A stretch of 6,717 nt of DNA, taken from the NCBI GenBank assembly GCA_003224835.1, contig QHZX01000171.1, forward strand, positions 1-6,717. The letters run 5' to 3'. A model generated the notes under the pieces. It saw only the letters and a list, made by a program, of their open reading frames with translations, ran no database searches and was not told where the DNA came from. Below are positions 1-5,981 of this stretch, piece by piece. Made by a program: the position numbers and the translations under genes. Position 1 is the stretch's first letter. Each line of letters starts with the position of its first letter. Origin of the DNA: Acidobacteriota bacterium. Lineage in GTDB: Bacteria; Acidobacteriota; Terriglobia; Terriglobales; Acidobacteriaceae.

Positions 1-398
1 TCGTAAATATGTGGTGAATACTGATGCTGCAGGGCAGGAGCAGCGGTCCGCACGAGATCAAAAAATAAATTTACGCCAATGGAGAAATTTGAGCCATACA
101 TAAAACCGGTATTTTGCGCTTCGACTTCGGCGCGGATCTTGGGAACCTGGGAATACCATCCAGTTGTCCCCACAACCATATTCTTTCCTGCGGCTACGCA
201 AGCGCGAATGTTGTCGAGCACACAGTCGGGAGTGGTGAAGTCCAAGATGACATCCGTCGGATCAAGTCTCTTATTGGTCAGGGCCGATGCATGCCGATTA
301 TCAGAAGAGCGCAGGATTTCGATTTCATGGCCGCGCTCGCGAGCAACTTCCGCCACCAGCGATCCAGTTTTGCCCGCGCCGAGGAGGAAGATTTTCAT
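1..398 (-). CDS. dapB: 4-hydroxy-tetrahydrodipicolinate reductase, N-terminal part (runs off the window)
   Basis: DapB reduces the DapA product to tetrahydrodipicolinate with NAD(P)H, in the cytoplasm, on the lysine/diaminopimelate branch. The first 132 codons are present. The start MKIFLLGAGKTG gives the Rossmann glycine motif at residues 7-12, DFT at 53-55, the family signature GTTGW at 77-81 and SNFSIGVN at 103-110. The window ends just before the expected HHxxKxDAPSG active-site segment, so the catalytic His and Lys cannot be checked. The spacing between motifs is tighter than in the 273-residue E. coli enzyme, which suggests the short DapB form of about 240 residues (inference). ATG at 398 puts the beta strand and glycine loop directly at the N-terminus, as usual for the family; no convincing Shine-Dalgarno sequence precedes it. 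It follows lysC on the same strand after 161 bases and may be co-transcribed with it. Confidence 0.93.
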   Translation of the reverse strand, partial: MKIFLLGAGKTGSLVAEVARERGHEIEILRSSDNRHASALTNKRLDPTDVILDFTTPDCVLDNIRACVAAGKNMVVGTTGWYSQVPKIRAEVEAQNTGFMYGSNFSIGVNLFFDLVRTAAPALQHQYSPHIY

Positions 399-498
399 GA
401 GCTGAAGTGTTGTCTCGTGCTTCTCACTACGATACTCTCTGCCATCTCACTCCGAACGCTTTAGATGTGGGAACCTACGTTTCTCACCTAAGCTAGAA

Positions 499-540
499 CC
501 GCAGCTTCCTCAGCCCTGAAGCCCTTCGAAATAGCAGCGG
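499..540. repeat. Intergenic imperfect inverted repeat between lysC and dapB
   Basis: The outer arms CCGCAGCT (499-506) and AGCAGCGG (533-540) pair at 7 of 8 positions. Between them lies a segment rich in the motif GCCCTGAAGCCC, with its own short inverted elements such as TCAG-CC-CTGA. The layout resembles dispersed REP-like intergenic repeats that I recall from Acidobacteriota genomes, but that is memory and not a search. It could fold in the lysC-dapB transcript. No T-tract follows on the minus strand, so I do not call it a terminator. The rest of 399-559 shows nothing I recognise. Confidence 0.35.
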
Positions 541-559
541 CAAAAGGAACCGTACACGC

Positions 560-1942
560 TTACGCAAATATTTCCGGATCCGGATCGGCAAAAAAAATCT
601 TATGCAGACGCTGAACGATGCTGGGCACTTGCTCTTCGTCAACCACAAAGGTCAGGTTAATTTCCGAAGCGCCCTGCGAAATCATGCGGATTTTCACGTC
701 TGTCAACTGGCCGAAGACGTGAGCCGCGATGCCAGGGACTTCCCGCAAGTTTTCGCCCACCAGGCACACGATGGCTTTGCGCCCTTCATACTTCACGTCG
801 GCAAGGCGCGACAGGTCGGCGGCCAAAGCGGGGATAGATTCATTTGAGTCTACAGTGAGTGAAACGCTGACTTCCGAGGTTGAGACGACATCTATCGCGA
901 TGCCATGACGATCGAAGGCTTCGAAAATTGCCTTGAGGAATCCGTGCGCCAGCAGCATTCGCGGAGCAGCAATATCGATGATTGTGATGCGTTTTTTCGC
1001 AGCGATGGCTTTGAAGAAATTCCTACAGTGTGGCGCTCGGGCGGCGATTCGCGTGCCGTCACAAGTAGGATTGCGCGAATTCAAGATGTAAACCGGGATA
1101 TTCTTTTGGATCGCAGGAAGCACCGTCGCCGGGTGCAAGACCTTTGCGCCAAAATACGCCAACTCGGCGGCCTCATCAAAGCTGATTACTTTGATCCGGC
1201 GGGCGTCCGGGCAAAGATTCGGGTCAGTCGTCATCATCCCGTCAACGTCGGTCCAGATTTCAATCTTGTCGGCACCAAGTCCTGCACCGACGATAGCAGC
1301 AGAAAAATCCGAGCCGCCGCGGCCAATGGTGGTCGTAATGCCGGCACGATTCGCGCCGATAAAGCCGCCCATCACCGGAACGCGTCCTTGCTTAATTAGC
1401 GGCTGCACCAGTTCCCGCAGTTTGGAGTTGGTTTCTTCAAATAACGGCGCGGCGCGCGTAAACGTGTCGTCGGTAACGATGCATTCGCGTGAATCAATCA
1501 AAGTTGATGCGATTCCATGCGCCGACATTGCAGCTGTGACCAGCTTGCTGGACAGCACTTCACCGAAAGAAGCAACATGGTCAGTTGTTCGCGGAGTGAG
1601 TTCGCCAACGGCGGAGATGCCGCGCAACAGTTCCTCTAAATCCTCAAATTCCGTTCCCAGGTCGCTGTGAAACTGTGTGAAAAGCGCTGTGCCCAGCAGT
1701 TCGCCGGCGGTATTGTAATGGCGCTCGCGCAGCTCACGGGCGAGAGTGAGCGCTGTCTTGCGGTCTCCACTGCCGGCGGCGCGCGCCATCTGCAGTAACT
1801 GGTCGGTGACCCGGGCCATGGCGCTCACCACCACGACGGGGTGCTGCGGAAGCCGCTCGCAGACGATCGACGCGACGCGTTCGATGGCTTTGGCATCGCC
1901 CACCGAGGTGCCACCGAACTTCATGACAATGCAATCAGCCAT
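560..1942 (-). CDS. lysC: Aspartokinase, monofunctional AK III type with two ACT domains
   Basis: Aspartokinase phosphorylates L-aspartate with ATP, the first step to lysine/DAP, threonine and methionine. The 460-residue protein matches the usual length of the monofunctional form. The kinase domain (about 1-300) has KFGGTSVGD at 8-16, SFGE at 125-128, GRGGSD at 207-212, WTDVDG at 230-235 and FGAKVLHP at 264-271. Two ACT domains follow, at about 318-385 and 390-455, with the segment STSEVSVSLTVD close to the lysine-binding stretch of E. coli LysC and SQGASEINLTFVV in the second domain. This points to allosteric feedback by lysine (inference). I chose ATG at 1942 because the protein then begins MADCIVMKFGGTSVG. 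An in-frame GTG at 1990 would add 16 residues read from a palindromic intergenic element and is unlikely. It lies 75 bases after asd and upstream of dapB on the same strand. Confidence 0.96.
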   Translation of the reverse strand: MADCIVMKFGGTSVGDAKAIERVASIVCERLPQHPVVVVSAMARVTDQLLQMARAAGSGDRKTALTLARELRERHYNTAGELLGTALFTQFHSDLGTEFEDLEELLRGISAVGELTPRTTDHVASFGEVLSSKLVTAAMSAHGIASTLIDSRECIVTDDTFTRAAPLFEETNSKLRELVQPLIKQGRVPVMGGFIGANRAGITTTIGRGGSDFSAAIVGAGLGADKIEIWTDVDGMMTTDPNLCPDARRIKVISFDEAAELAYFGAKVLHPATVLPAIQKNIPVYILNSRNPTCDGTRIAARAPHCRNFFKAIAAKKRITIIDIAAPRMLLAHGFLKAIFEAFDRHGIAIDVVSTSEVSVSLTVDSNESIPALAADLSRLADVKYEGRKAIVCLVGENLREVPGIAAHVFGQLTDVKIRMISQGASEINLTFVVDEEQVPSIVQRLHKIFFADPDPEIFA

Positions 1943-1950
1943 TAGCTTTC

Positions 1951-1991
1951 GGAATCCCACCTCTCCCACAATTAGGGAAAGATGAGGCACC
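1951..1991. repeat. Palindromic intergenic element between asd and lysC
   Basis: CCCACCTCTCCC (1956-1967) and GGGAAAGATGAG (1975-1986) flank a 7-base loop. In minus-strand RNA they can form a stem of about 12 pairs that includes three G-U pairs, ending 13 bases before the lysC ATG. The flanks GGAAT and GCACCC match the pattern of a short dispersed repeat (a GGGTGCC..CATC..GTGGGATTC core) that I recall from acidobacterial intergenic DNA. It has no trailing T-tract, so it is not a classical terminator. It may be a mobile or REP-like unit that also shapes the lysC leader. Confidence 0.45.
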
Positions 1992-2017
1992 CTTCGGACG
2001 GAAGAGTGCAGGCGGGA

Positions 2018-3067
2018 TCATTCCAAATATCCTTGGGACTTCAGCAACTCGGCATTCAGTAATGCGGCCCCGGCCGCGCCACGAATGGTGTTATGGGAGA
2101 GCAGAGTAAACTTCCAATCCAACACTGGGCACGAACGAAGGCGTCCCACGGTAGTAGTCATGCCGCCGCCGAATTCCACATCGAAACGCGGCTGCGGTCG
2201 GTCGCTGGCGCTGACGTAACGGACGGGAACTTCGGGAGCAGTAGGGAATTTCTGTTCCTGAGGAATGCCACTGAATTCTTCCCATGCTGCGAGAATGTCA
2301 GTGGCTTGCGCTTTCTTCTTCAATTTCACAGAAACCGATTCGGTGTGACCATCTTCGACTGCGACCCGGTTGCACTGTGCGCTCATTTTGAAAGGAGCAA
2401 GTGTCACGCCAGCGCCGTTAAGCGTGCCAAGCAGCTTGCGCGTCTCCTCTTCCATCTTTTCTTCTTCTTTCGCGATATAAGGGATGACGTTGCCCAGGAT
2501 GTCGAGTGACGCGACACCGGGATAACCTGCGCCACTGACGGCTTGCATGGTCACGGCCATAACGGTCTCAAGCTCAAATTTTTTATGCAACGGAGCGAGA
2601 GCCAGCACCAATCCCATGGCCGAGCAGTTCGAATTGGTGACCACGAAACCCTTTGACTTGCGCCGCCACGATTGACATTCAATCAGCTTCACGTGGTCCG
2701 GATTGACCTCTGGAATGACCAATGGAACATCTTTCGCCATGCGCAGCGCGCTGGAGTTCGAAATCACCGCACAGCCGGCCTCGGCGAAGCGCGGTTCTAG
2801 TTCGGCGGCGATGGACGCATCGAGGGCCGCGAAAATTACTTTGGGTGCACCACTGGGAGCCGCGGCCGACACACGCATTTTGGCTACGCTCGCGGGAATC
2901 GGAGTTTTCAAACGCCAACGGGCGGCATCGCTATATTCGCGGCCTTCCGAGCGGTCGGAAGCGGCCAGCCACGCCACTTCAAACCACGGATGGGACTCGA
3001 GCATCTGGATAAAGCGCTGCCCCACGATGCCAGTGGCACCGAGAATTCCTACAGGGATCTTTTTCAT
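2018..3067 (-). CDS. asd: Aspartate-semialdehyde dehydrogenase, fungal/archaeal-type
   Basis: Asd reduces 4-phospho-L-aspartate to L-aspartate 4-semialdehyde with NADPH and release of phosphate, directly after LysC; its product is the branch point to lysine/DAP and homoserine. The protein has 349 residues. The N-terminal Rossmann motif GATGIVGQ is at 10-17, the catalytic cysteine is C148 in NSNCSA (145-150), MQAVSGAGYPGV is at 174-185, and the general base H241 lies in EDGHTESV with R234 just before it. The MQAVSGAGYPG segment and the GGMTTTVGRLR region (301-311) are typical of the fungal/archaeal branch rather than of E. coli Asd. ATG at 3067 gives MKKIPVGILGATG, with the glycine motif at its normal distance. 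No strong ribosome-binding sequence is visible. It lies 63 bases after the SDR gene and 75 bases before lysC. A TAAAAT stretch in the upstream gap could be a -10 box, but this is weak. Confidence 0.96.
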   Translation of the reverse strand: MKKIPVGILGATGIVGQRFIQMLESHPWFEVAWLAASDRSEGREYSDAARWRLKTPIPASVAKMRVSAAAPSGAPKVIFAALDASIAAELEPRFAEAGCAVISNSSALRMAKDVPLVIPEVNPDHVKLIECQSWRRKSKGFVVTNSNCSAMGLVLALAPLHKKFELETVMAVTMQAVSGAGYPGVASLDILGNVIPYIAKEEEKMEEETRKLLGTLNGAGVTLAPFKMSAQCNRVAVEDGHTESVSVKLKKKAQATDILAAWEEFSGIPQEQKFPTAPEVPVRYVSASDRPQPRFDVEFGGGMTTTVGRLRSCPVLDWKFTLLSHNTIRGAAGAALLNAELLKSQGYLE

Positions 3068-3130
3068 ACGGAAGTAATTGATTTTACAACAGTGGAAGCT
3101 TGGTCGCCGAAAGGTCCGTCTTCGAAGGTG

Positions 3131-3937
3131 CTATTTCTTCTGGGTCAATGCCCGAGTCGCTCCGGTTGAAATTCCACCATCGACTAGCAACGTCTGCCCG
3201 GTAACATATCGGCTGGATTCGGACGCGAGAAATATAACGGCGCCGTCCAAATCATTCGGTTGTCCCGGCCGCTTCAATGGGATCCGGTCGCAGATGTATT
3301 CAACCCATTGCTTATCTTCATACATCACCTTGTTTTGCTCGGTGCGAAACCAGCCCGGAGCCAGGCAGTTTACAGTGATTCCATGTTTGCCCCAGTCATC
3401 GGCCAAACTCATGGTGAGCTGGCGAATGCCACCGCGGCTTGCACCATACGGCCCGAGACCGGCGTATCCGGCGACACTGGTAACTGATCCAATATTGATG
3501 ATGCGACCATACCCGCGCGGAACCATATGCCGCGCCACCGCCTGCGCGACGAAGAAGCTTCCGCGCAAATTGGTATCCAGAATTAAATTCCAATCGTCCC
3601 AAGTCACGTCCAATGCCGGCTTGCGGACATTACAACCGGCGTTGTTGACCAGAATGTTAATCTGGCCGAAAACTTCATAAGCTTTCGATACCATGTCTTC
3701 GATGCTTTGCTGATTCCGAACATCGAGTTCAAGCGCAATCGTTCGCCGACCCAGCGCTTCGATTTCTGATTGGAAATCCAGAAGTGAATTTCGATCACGG
3801 CTCGTGAGCACAAGATCGGCACCCGACTTCGCTAACGCGCGCGCCAGATATTGTCCGAGTCCGCGGCTGGTTCCGGTGACAATTGCCACCTGGCCGGTGA
3901 GATCGAACAGAGCTGAGTCTGTTGCTGGGCTGCTCAT
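3131..3937 (-). CDS. SDR-family oxidoreductase, gluconate 5-dehydrogenase-like, with YxxxR
   Basis: This is a classical short-chain dehydrogenase of 268 residues. The cofactor loop TGTSRGLG is at 21-28, NNAG at 98-101, N123 at the tetrad Asn position, S151 13 residues before Y164, and VDGG at 252-255 near the C-terminus. The Ser-Arg pair after the second strand (46-47) suggests NADP(H). The oddity is at the catalytic Lys position: the motif reads YGASR, so residue 168 is Arg (codon CGC). General resemblance is to gluconate 5-dehydrogenase and 2-deoxy-gluconate 3-dehydrogenase types, so the substrate is probably a sugar acid or polyol-derived ketone; this is not proven. Its ATG at 3937 overlaps the stop codon of the upstream zinc dehydrogenase in an ATGA arrangement, implying translational coupling and a shared pathway. 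No separate ribosome-binding site is evident. Confidence 0.9.
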   Translation of the reverse strand: MSSPATDSALFDLTGQVAIVTGTSRGLGQYLARALAKSGADLVLTSRDRNSLLDFQSEIEALGRRTIALELDVRNQQSIEDMVSKAYEVFGQINILVNNAGCNVRKPALDVTWDDWNLILDTNLRGSFFVAQAVARHMVPRGYGRIINIGSVTSVAGYAGLGPYGASRGGIRQLTMSLADDWGKHGITVNCLAPGWFRTEQNKVMYEDKQWVEYICDRIPLKRPGQPNDLDGAVIFLASESSRYVTGQTLLVDGGISTGATRALTQKK

Positions 3938-4974
3938 TTGCCGGTGTCGGGTTGAAGAACCACTTTCATCAAGTTTGGTTCACGCGAGTGCAGGCGCTCA
4001 AACCATCGTGGGCCCTCATCGAGCGGCGCGACCGCCGTGATGAGTGGCTTTACATTGATCTTGCCACTGCTCATCAGTTCGATTGCACGTGGATACTCGC
4101 CCGCTGAGGCGCACGAACCTTGAAGTCTAATTTGGCGCGTGACGACGGTCTGTAAAGGAATGGTGACCTCGGGTGAAATGTTTCCTACGAGGACGACCGT
4201 ACCGCCTTTCCGGACGCTATGAATCGCGGTCGTGACCGTCTGACCCATGCCAACCGCCTCGACCACAACGTCTACTCCGGCCCCACTTGTCAGATCTGAG
4301 AGTTCGCGCGCCAGATCGGCTCCGGAATCCAAAACTGCCGTGGCGCCGAGACTCTTGCTCAACTTCAGCCTGGTCGCATCCACGTCCGTCACAAAAATGC
4401 GAGAGCACCCGGCAGCCGCCAACGCTTGCTGTGTCAAAAGACCGATCATGCCCGCGCCAATTACGAGTGCAGTGCTGCCAGCCTTGATCGGCGCCAACGA
4501 GACGGCATGGAGCGCTACAGCGACCGCCTCCAGCATTGCCGCCTCCTGGAACGGAAGATTGTCCGGTAGCCGGTACGCGATTCGCGAAGGCACGGCTACA
4601 AATTCTGCGAAAGCGCCATTCCGACGGTAGTCACCGCAGGAAACGCCGAGCACCTGACGCCGATCGCACAAGTTGACATCGCCGCGGAGGCAGTTGCCAC
4701 ACTCGCCGCAGTACACAGTCGAATCAAAGGTGACGCGGTTGCCTTTCGTAAATCCGTCTACTGCGCTACCCACGCTTTCGACAATTCCGGCAGCTTCATG
4801 TCCCATGACGATGGGAGGGATACGGCGGCCTGAGGAACCGTCATAACCATGAACGTCGCTTCCGCAGATTCCGCAGGCCGCCACGCGCACTAACAGTTCG
4901 TCGGGGGTCGGTGTGGGAACAGGAATATCAGTAACTTCGAGATGCTGATATTGCGAGAGAAGCAGAGCTTTCAT
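3934..4974 (-). CDS. Zinc-dependent medium-chain alcohol/polyol dehydrogenase
   Basis: This is a 346-residue MDR enzyme of the sorbitol, threonine, L-idonate and galactitol-1-phosphate dehydrogenase group. Catalytic zinc ligands are C37 (in CGICGSD) and H59-E60 (GHE), with E149 in the usual acidic position. The structural-zinc lobe has C89, C92, C95 and C103. The Rossmann motif GAGMIG is at 173-178, and D197 at the end of the second strand favours NAD(H). All metal ligands are present, so the enzyme is probably active in oxidising a secondary alcohol of a polyol or sugar acid. The exact substrate cannot be read from sequence. It is the first gene of the minus-strand cluster and overlaps the SDR gene by 4 bp. 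The pairing of a zinc MDR with a gluconate 5-dehydrogenase-like SDR recalls E. coli IdnD/IdnO, which is an analogy and not an assignment. ATG at 4974 gives the typical N-terminus MKALLL. Confidence 0.92.
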   Translation of the reverse strand: MKALLLSQYQHLEVTDIPVPTPTPDELLVRVAACGICGSDVHGYDGSSGRRIPPIVMGHEAAGIVESVGSAVDGFTKGNRVTFDSTVYCGECGNCLRGDVNLCDRRQVLGVSCGDYRRNGAFAEFVAVPSRIAYRLPDNLPFQEAAMLEAVAVALHAVSLAPIKAGSTALVIGAGMIGLLTQQALAAAGCSRIFVTDVDATRLKLSKSLGATAVLDSGADLARELSDLTSGAGVDVVVEAVGMGQTVTTAIHSVRKGGTVVLVGNISPEVTIPLQTVVTRQIRLQGSCASAGEYPRAIELMSSGKINVKPLITAVAPLDEGPRWFERLHSREPNLMKVVLQPDTGK

Positions 4975-5015
4975 GATTGAAAGATGGAGAACGGGCCGCG
5001 CAAGACACTCACTTT

Positions 5016-5031
5016 AACATGTTTACTTGTT
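5016..5031. promoter_or_regulatory. Candidate operator upstream of the MDR-SDR genes
   Basis: AACATGTTTACTTGTT is a 16-base imperfect palindrome matching at 6 of 8 paired positions (AACAnGTnnACnTGTT on the minus strand). It lies 42-57 bases upstream of the MDR start codon, where a repressor or activator site would be expected. It is AT-richer than its surroundings. The family of any binding protein is unknown, and no regulator gene is present in the window. Confidence 0.3.
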
Positions 5032-5118
5032 GCCATCAGGAGAGCTCATTCTTCCACGATGATTGCCAGATCCCATGATTTGAGCTTCAAAGTTTGTACT
5101 TGTTCGATACGCGAGTGG

Positions 5119-5132
5119 CGTTATTGATAACG
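5119..5132. promoter_or_regulatory. Perfect 6-bp inverted repeat in the divergent upstream region
   Basis: CGTTAT-TG-ATAACG has two perfect 6-base arms with a 2-base spacer. The spacer is too short for a stable RNA hairpin, so a protein-binding site is the more natural reading. It lies about 145 bases upstream of the MDR gene, immediately before the integrase relic. It could also be chance or part of the decayed mobile element. Confidence 0.25.
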
Positions 5133-5136
5133 AGGC

Positions 5137-5460
5137 ATGCTTACGGATGGCTGGAGCAATTTGATGGCGCTCCCAATGTCCGGGCGCTCCTCCGATGGCC
5201 TGATGTTTCCCGGAACGCGGGCCAGAGGGCGCGGCACGCTCGAAACCTCAATGTTCCCTGACGATTGGCAGCGCCTGCGTCTCTGTCCAGTTGCGAAAAA
5301 GCTGGGCGTCCCGTTTCATCAGACATTGCAGCTCCTGCGGCGAAGCTTTTCCACCCACGGCACGAAAGGGGTTGGTCCGGAAGTGATCCAAATGGTGAAT
5401 GGTGTAACCGATCGCATCTTGGGCTTGGGCGAGGGCGCTGGCCGGGGCTCAATCCATTGA
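5137..5460 (+). pseudogene. Decayed tyrosine recombinase (integrase) C-terminal fragment
   Basis: The open frame encodes 107 residues. A segment at about 21-27 (DGLMFPG) and a later stretch, CPVAKKLGVPFHQ (50-62) followed by LLRRSFSTH (67-75), match the usual layout of phage-type integrase catalytic domains: the 'FPs...' loop, then 'P.aKklGi', then the box II Arg in 'lRRtfsTH'. The conserved GH of box III and the catalytic Tyr are not recognisable. The N-terminal part with box I is missing too: an in-frame TAA lies at 5128, 9 bases before the ATG. I read it as a relic, not a functional gene. It ends 64 bases before the 5' end of tRNA-Ser on the same strand, a plausible setting because tRNA genes are common integration targets. 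Identification rests on recalled family pattern. A protein-like open frame also exists on the opposite strand (5251-5448), so the coding strand is not certain. Confidence 0.45.
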
Positions 5461-5496
5461 AACGGGCGTGGCGGATGTGAGCAAACAGCGTCCTGA

Positions 5497-5502
5497 TAAA
5501 AT
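5497..5502 (+). promoter_or_regulatory. Possible -10 box of the tRNA-Ser promoter
   Basis: TAAAAT lies 22 bases before the mature tRNA 5' end, inside CTGAT-AAA-ATCAG (5493-5505), a 5-base inverted repeat. The position suits a transcript with a short 5' leader. No good -35 hexamer is seen 16-18 bases upstream, so the call is tentative. Confidence 0.3.
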
Positions 5503-5524
5503 CAGAATGTGAGCAGAAGTGCGC

Positions 5525-5614
5525 GGAGAGATGGCCGAGTGGCTGAAGGCGCGCGCCTCGAAAGCGTGTATACCTTAACGGGTATCGGGGGTTCGAATCC
5601 CTCTCTCTCCGCCA
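5525..5614 (+). tRNA. tRNA-Ser (anticodon CGA)
   Basis: The molecule is 90 bases with an encoded CCA (5612-5614). The acceptor arms GGAGAGA (5525-5531) and TCTCTCC (5604-5610) pair fully, followed by discriminator G. The anticodon loop CTCGAAA sits between CGCGC and GCGTG, giving anticodon CGA, which reads UCG. A long class II variable arm, ATACC-TTAACG-GGTAT, identifies serine. The T loop is TTCGAAT. A run of five T (5618-5622) follows closely and may help termination. The gene is on the opposite strand from the protein genes around it. Confidence 0.97.
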
Positions 5615-5981
5615 GACTTTTTCCTGTTTCAATAAGGGCCCTATCTCCAAACCCTTGTTCCTGAATTTCTGTGGATAAGATTGTAAGTCATTTGATTTCT
5701 GGGCGGTCAGGAAGAGTTCGGAAGTTCAACCTGAGGGGAGCGGGGCCCGTAACTTCCGACTAGCGACCATCCACCCGGAATGCATCGTTTGAGGATTTCG
5801 CTGATATCTTTTGAAAGAAGGGGGATTCGGTTTTGGTGCTTGCCGCGTCTCCCCACAATCGGACGGTGATCTGATTCAGTACGGCAATTGGGCCATTCAC
5901 GAGTGGTCCGCACGGATAGGCCCGGCACAACCCGCCGAAGGCGTTGGGAACAATTCCAGTGAAATTTGTGTGGTCGAAACG
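5615..5981. other. Stretch without a supportable gene
   Basis: This lies between the tRNA 3' end and the last codons of the CPBP gene. A minus-strand frame (5985-5707, GTG start, 92 residues) overlaps the CPBP stop codon by 4 bases, but its product is rich in Arg, Pro, Trp and Cys, has no motif I know, and lacks a ribosome-binding sequence. A plus-strand frame (5811-6059) runs antisense into the CPBP gene and is not supported either. No copy of the tRNA 3' end, no clear hairpin terminator and no second integrase fragment is visible. Confidence 0.5.

Noticed and set aside
79..464. Two overlapping plus-strand frames
   Set aside because: They mirror the dapB coding strand, which carries the GTTGW and SNFSIGVN signatures.
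1191..1670. Plus-strand frame of 159 residues, and the smaller one at 905-1399
   Set aside because: Both lie wholly antisense to lysC, whose domains are intact. Their Ser/Arg/Pro-rich products have no motifs.
1943..1990. LysC start at GTG 1990 (16 extra residues)
   Set aside because: The extra codons fall within the palindromic intergenic element, and the normal LysC N-terminus begins at the ATG at 1942.
2093..2509. Plus-strand frame of 138 residues
   Set aside because: It is antisense to asd, across its His241 region; the composition is that of a shadow frame.
3078..3680. Plus-strand frame of 200 residues
   Set aside because: It is antisense to the SDR gene, where the real frame has the complete Rossmann fold and active-site motifs.
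5635..5642. AGGGCCCT palindrome after the tRNA as a terminator
   Set aside because: The 8-base palindrome has no loop and no T-tract after it, so it cannot act as a classical intrinsic terminator.
5141..5650. Minus-strand frame of 169 residues containing RERDSNPR
   Set aside because: It is the antisense translation of tRNA-Ser plus flanks, a well-known false protein; RERDSNPR comes from the T arm and acceptor stem.
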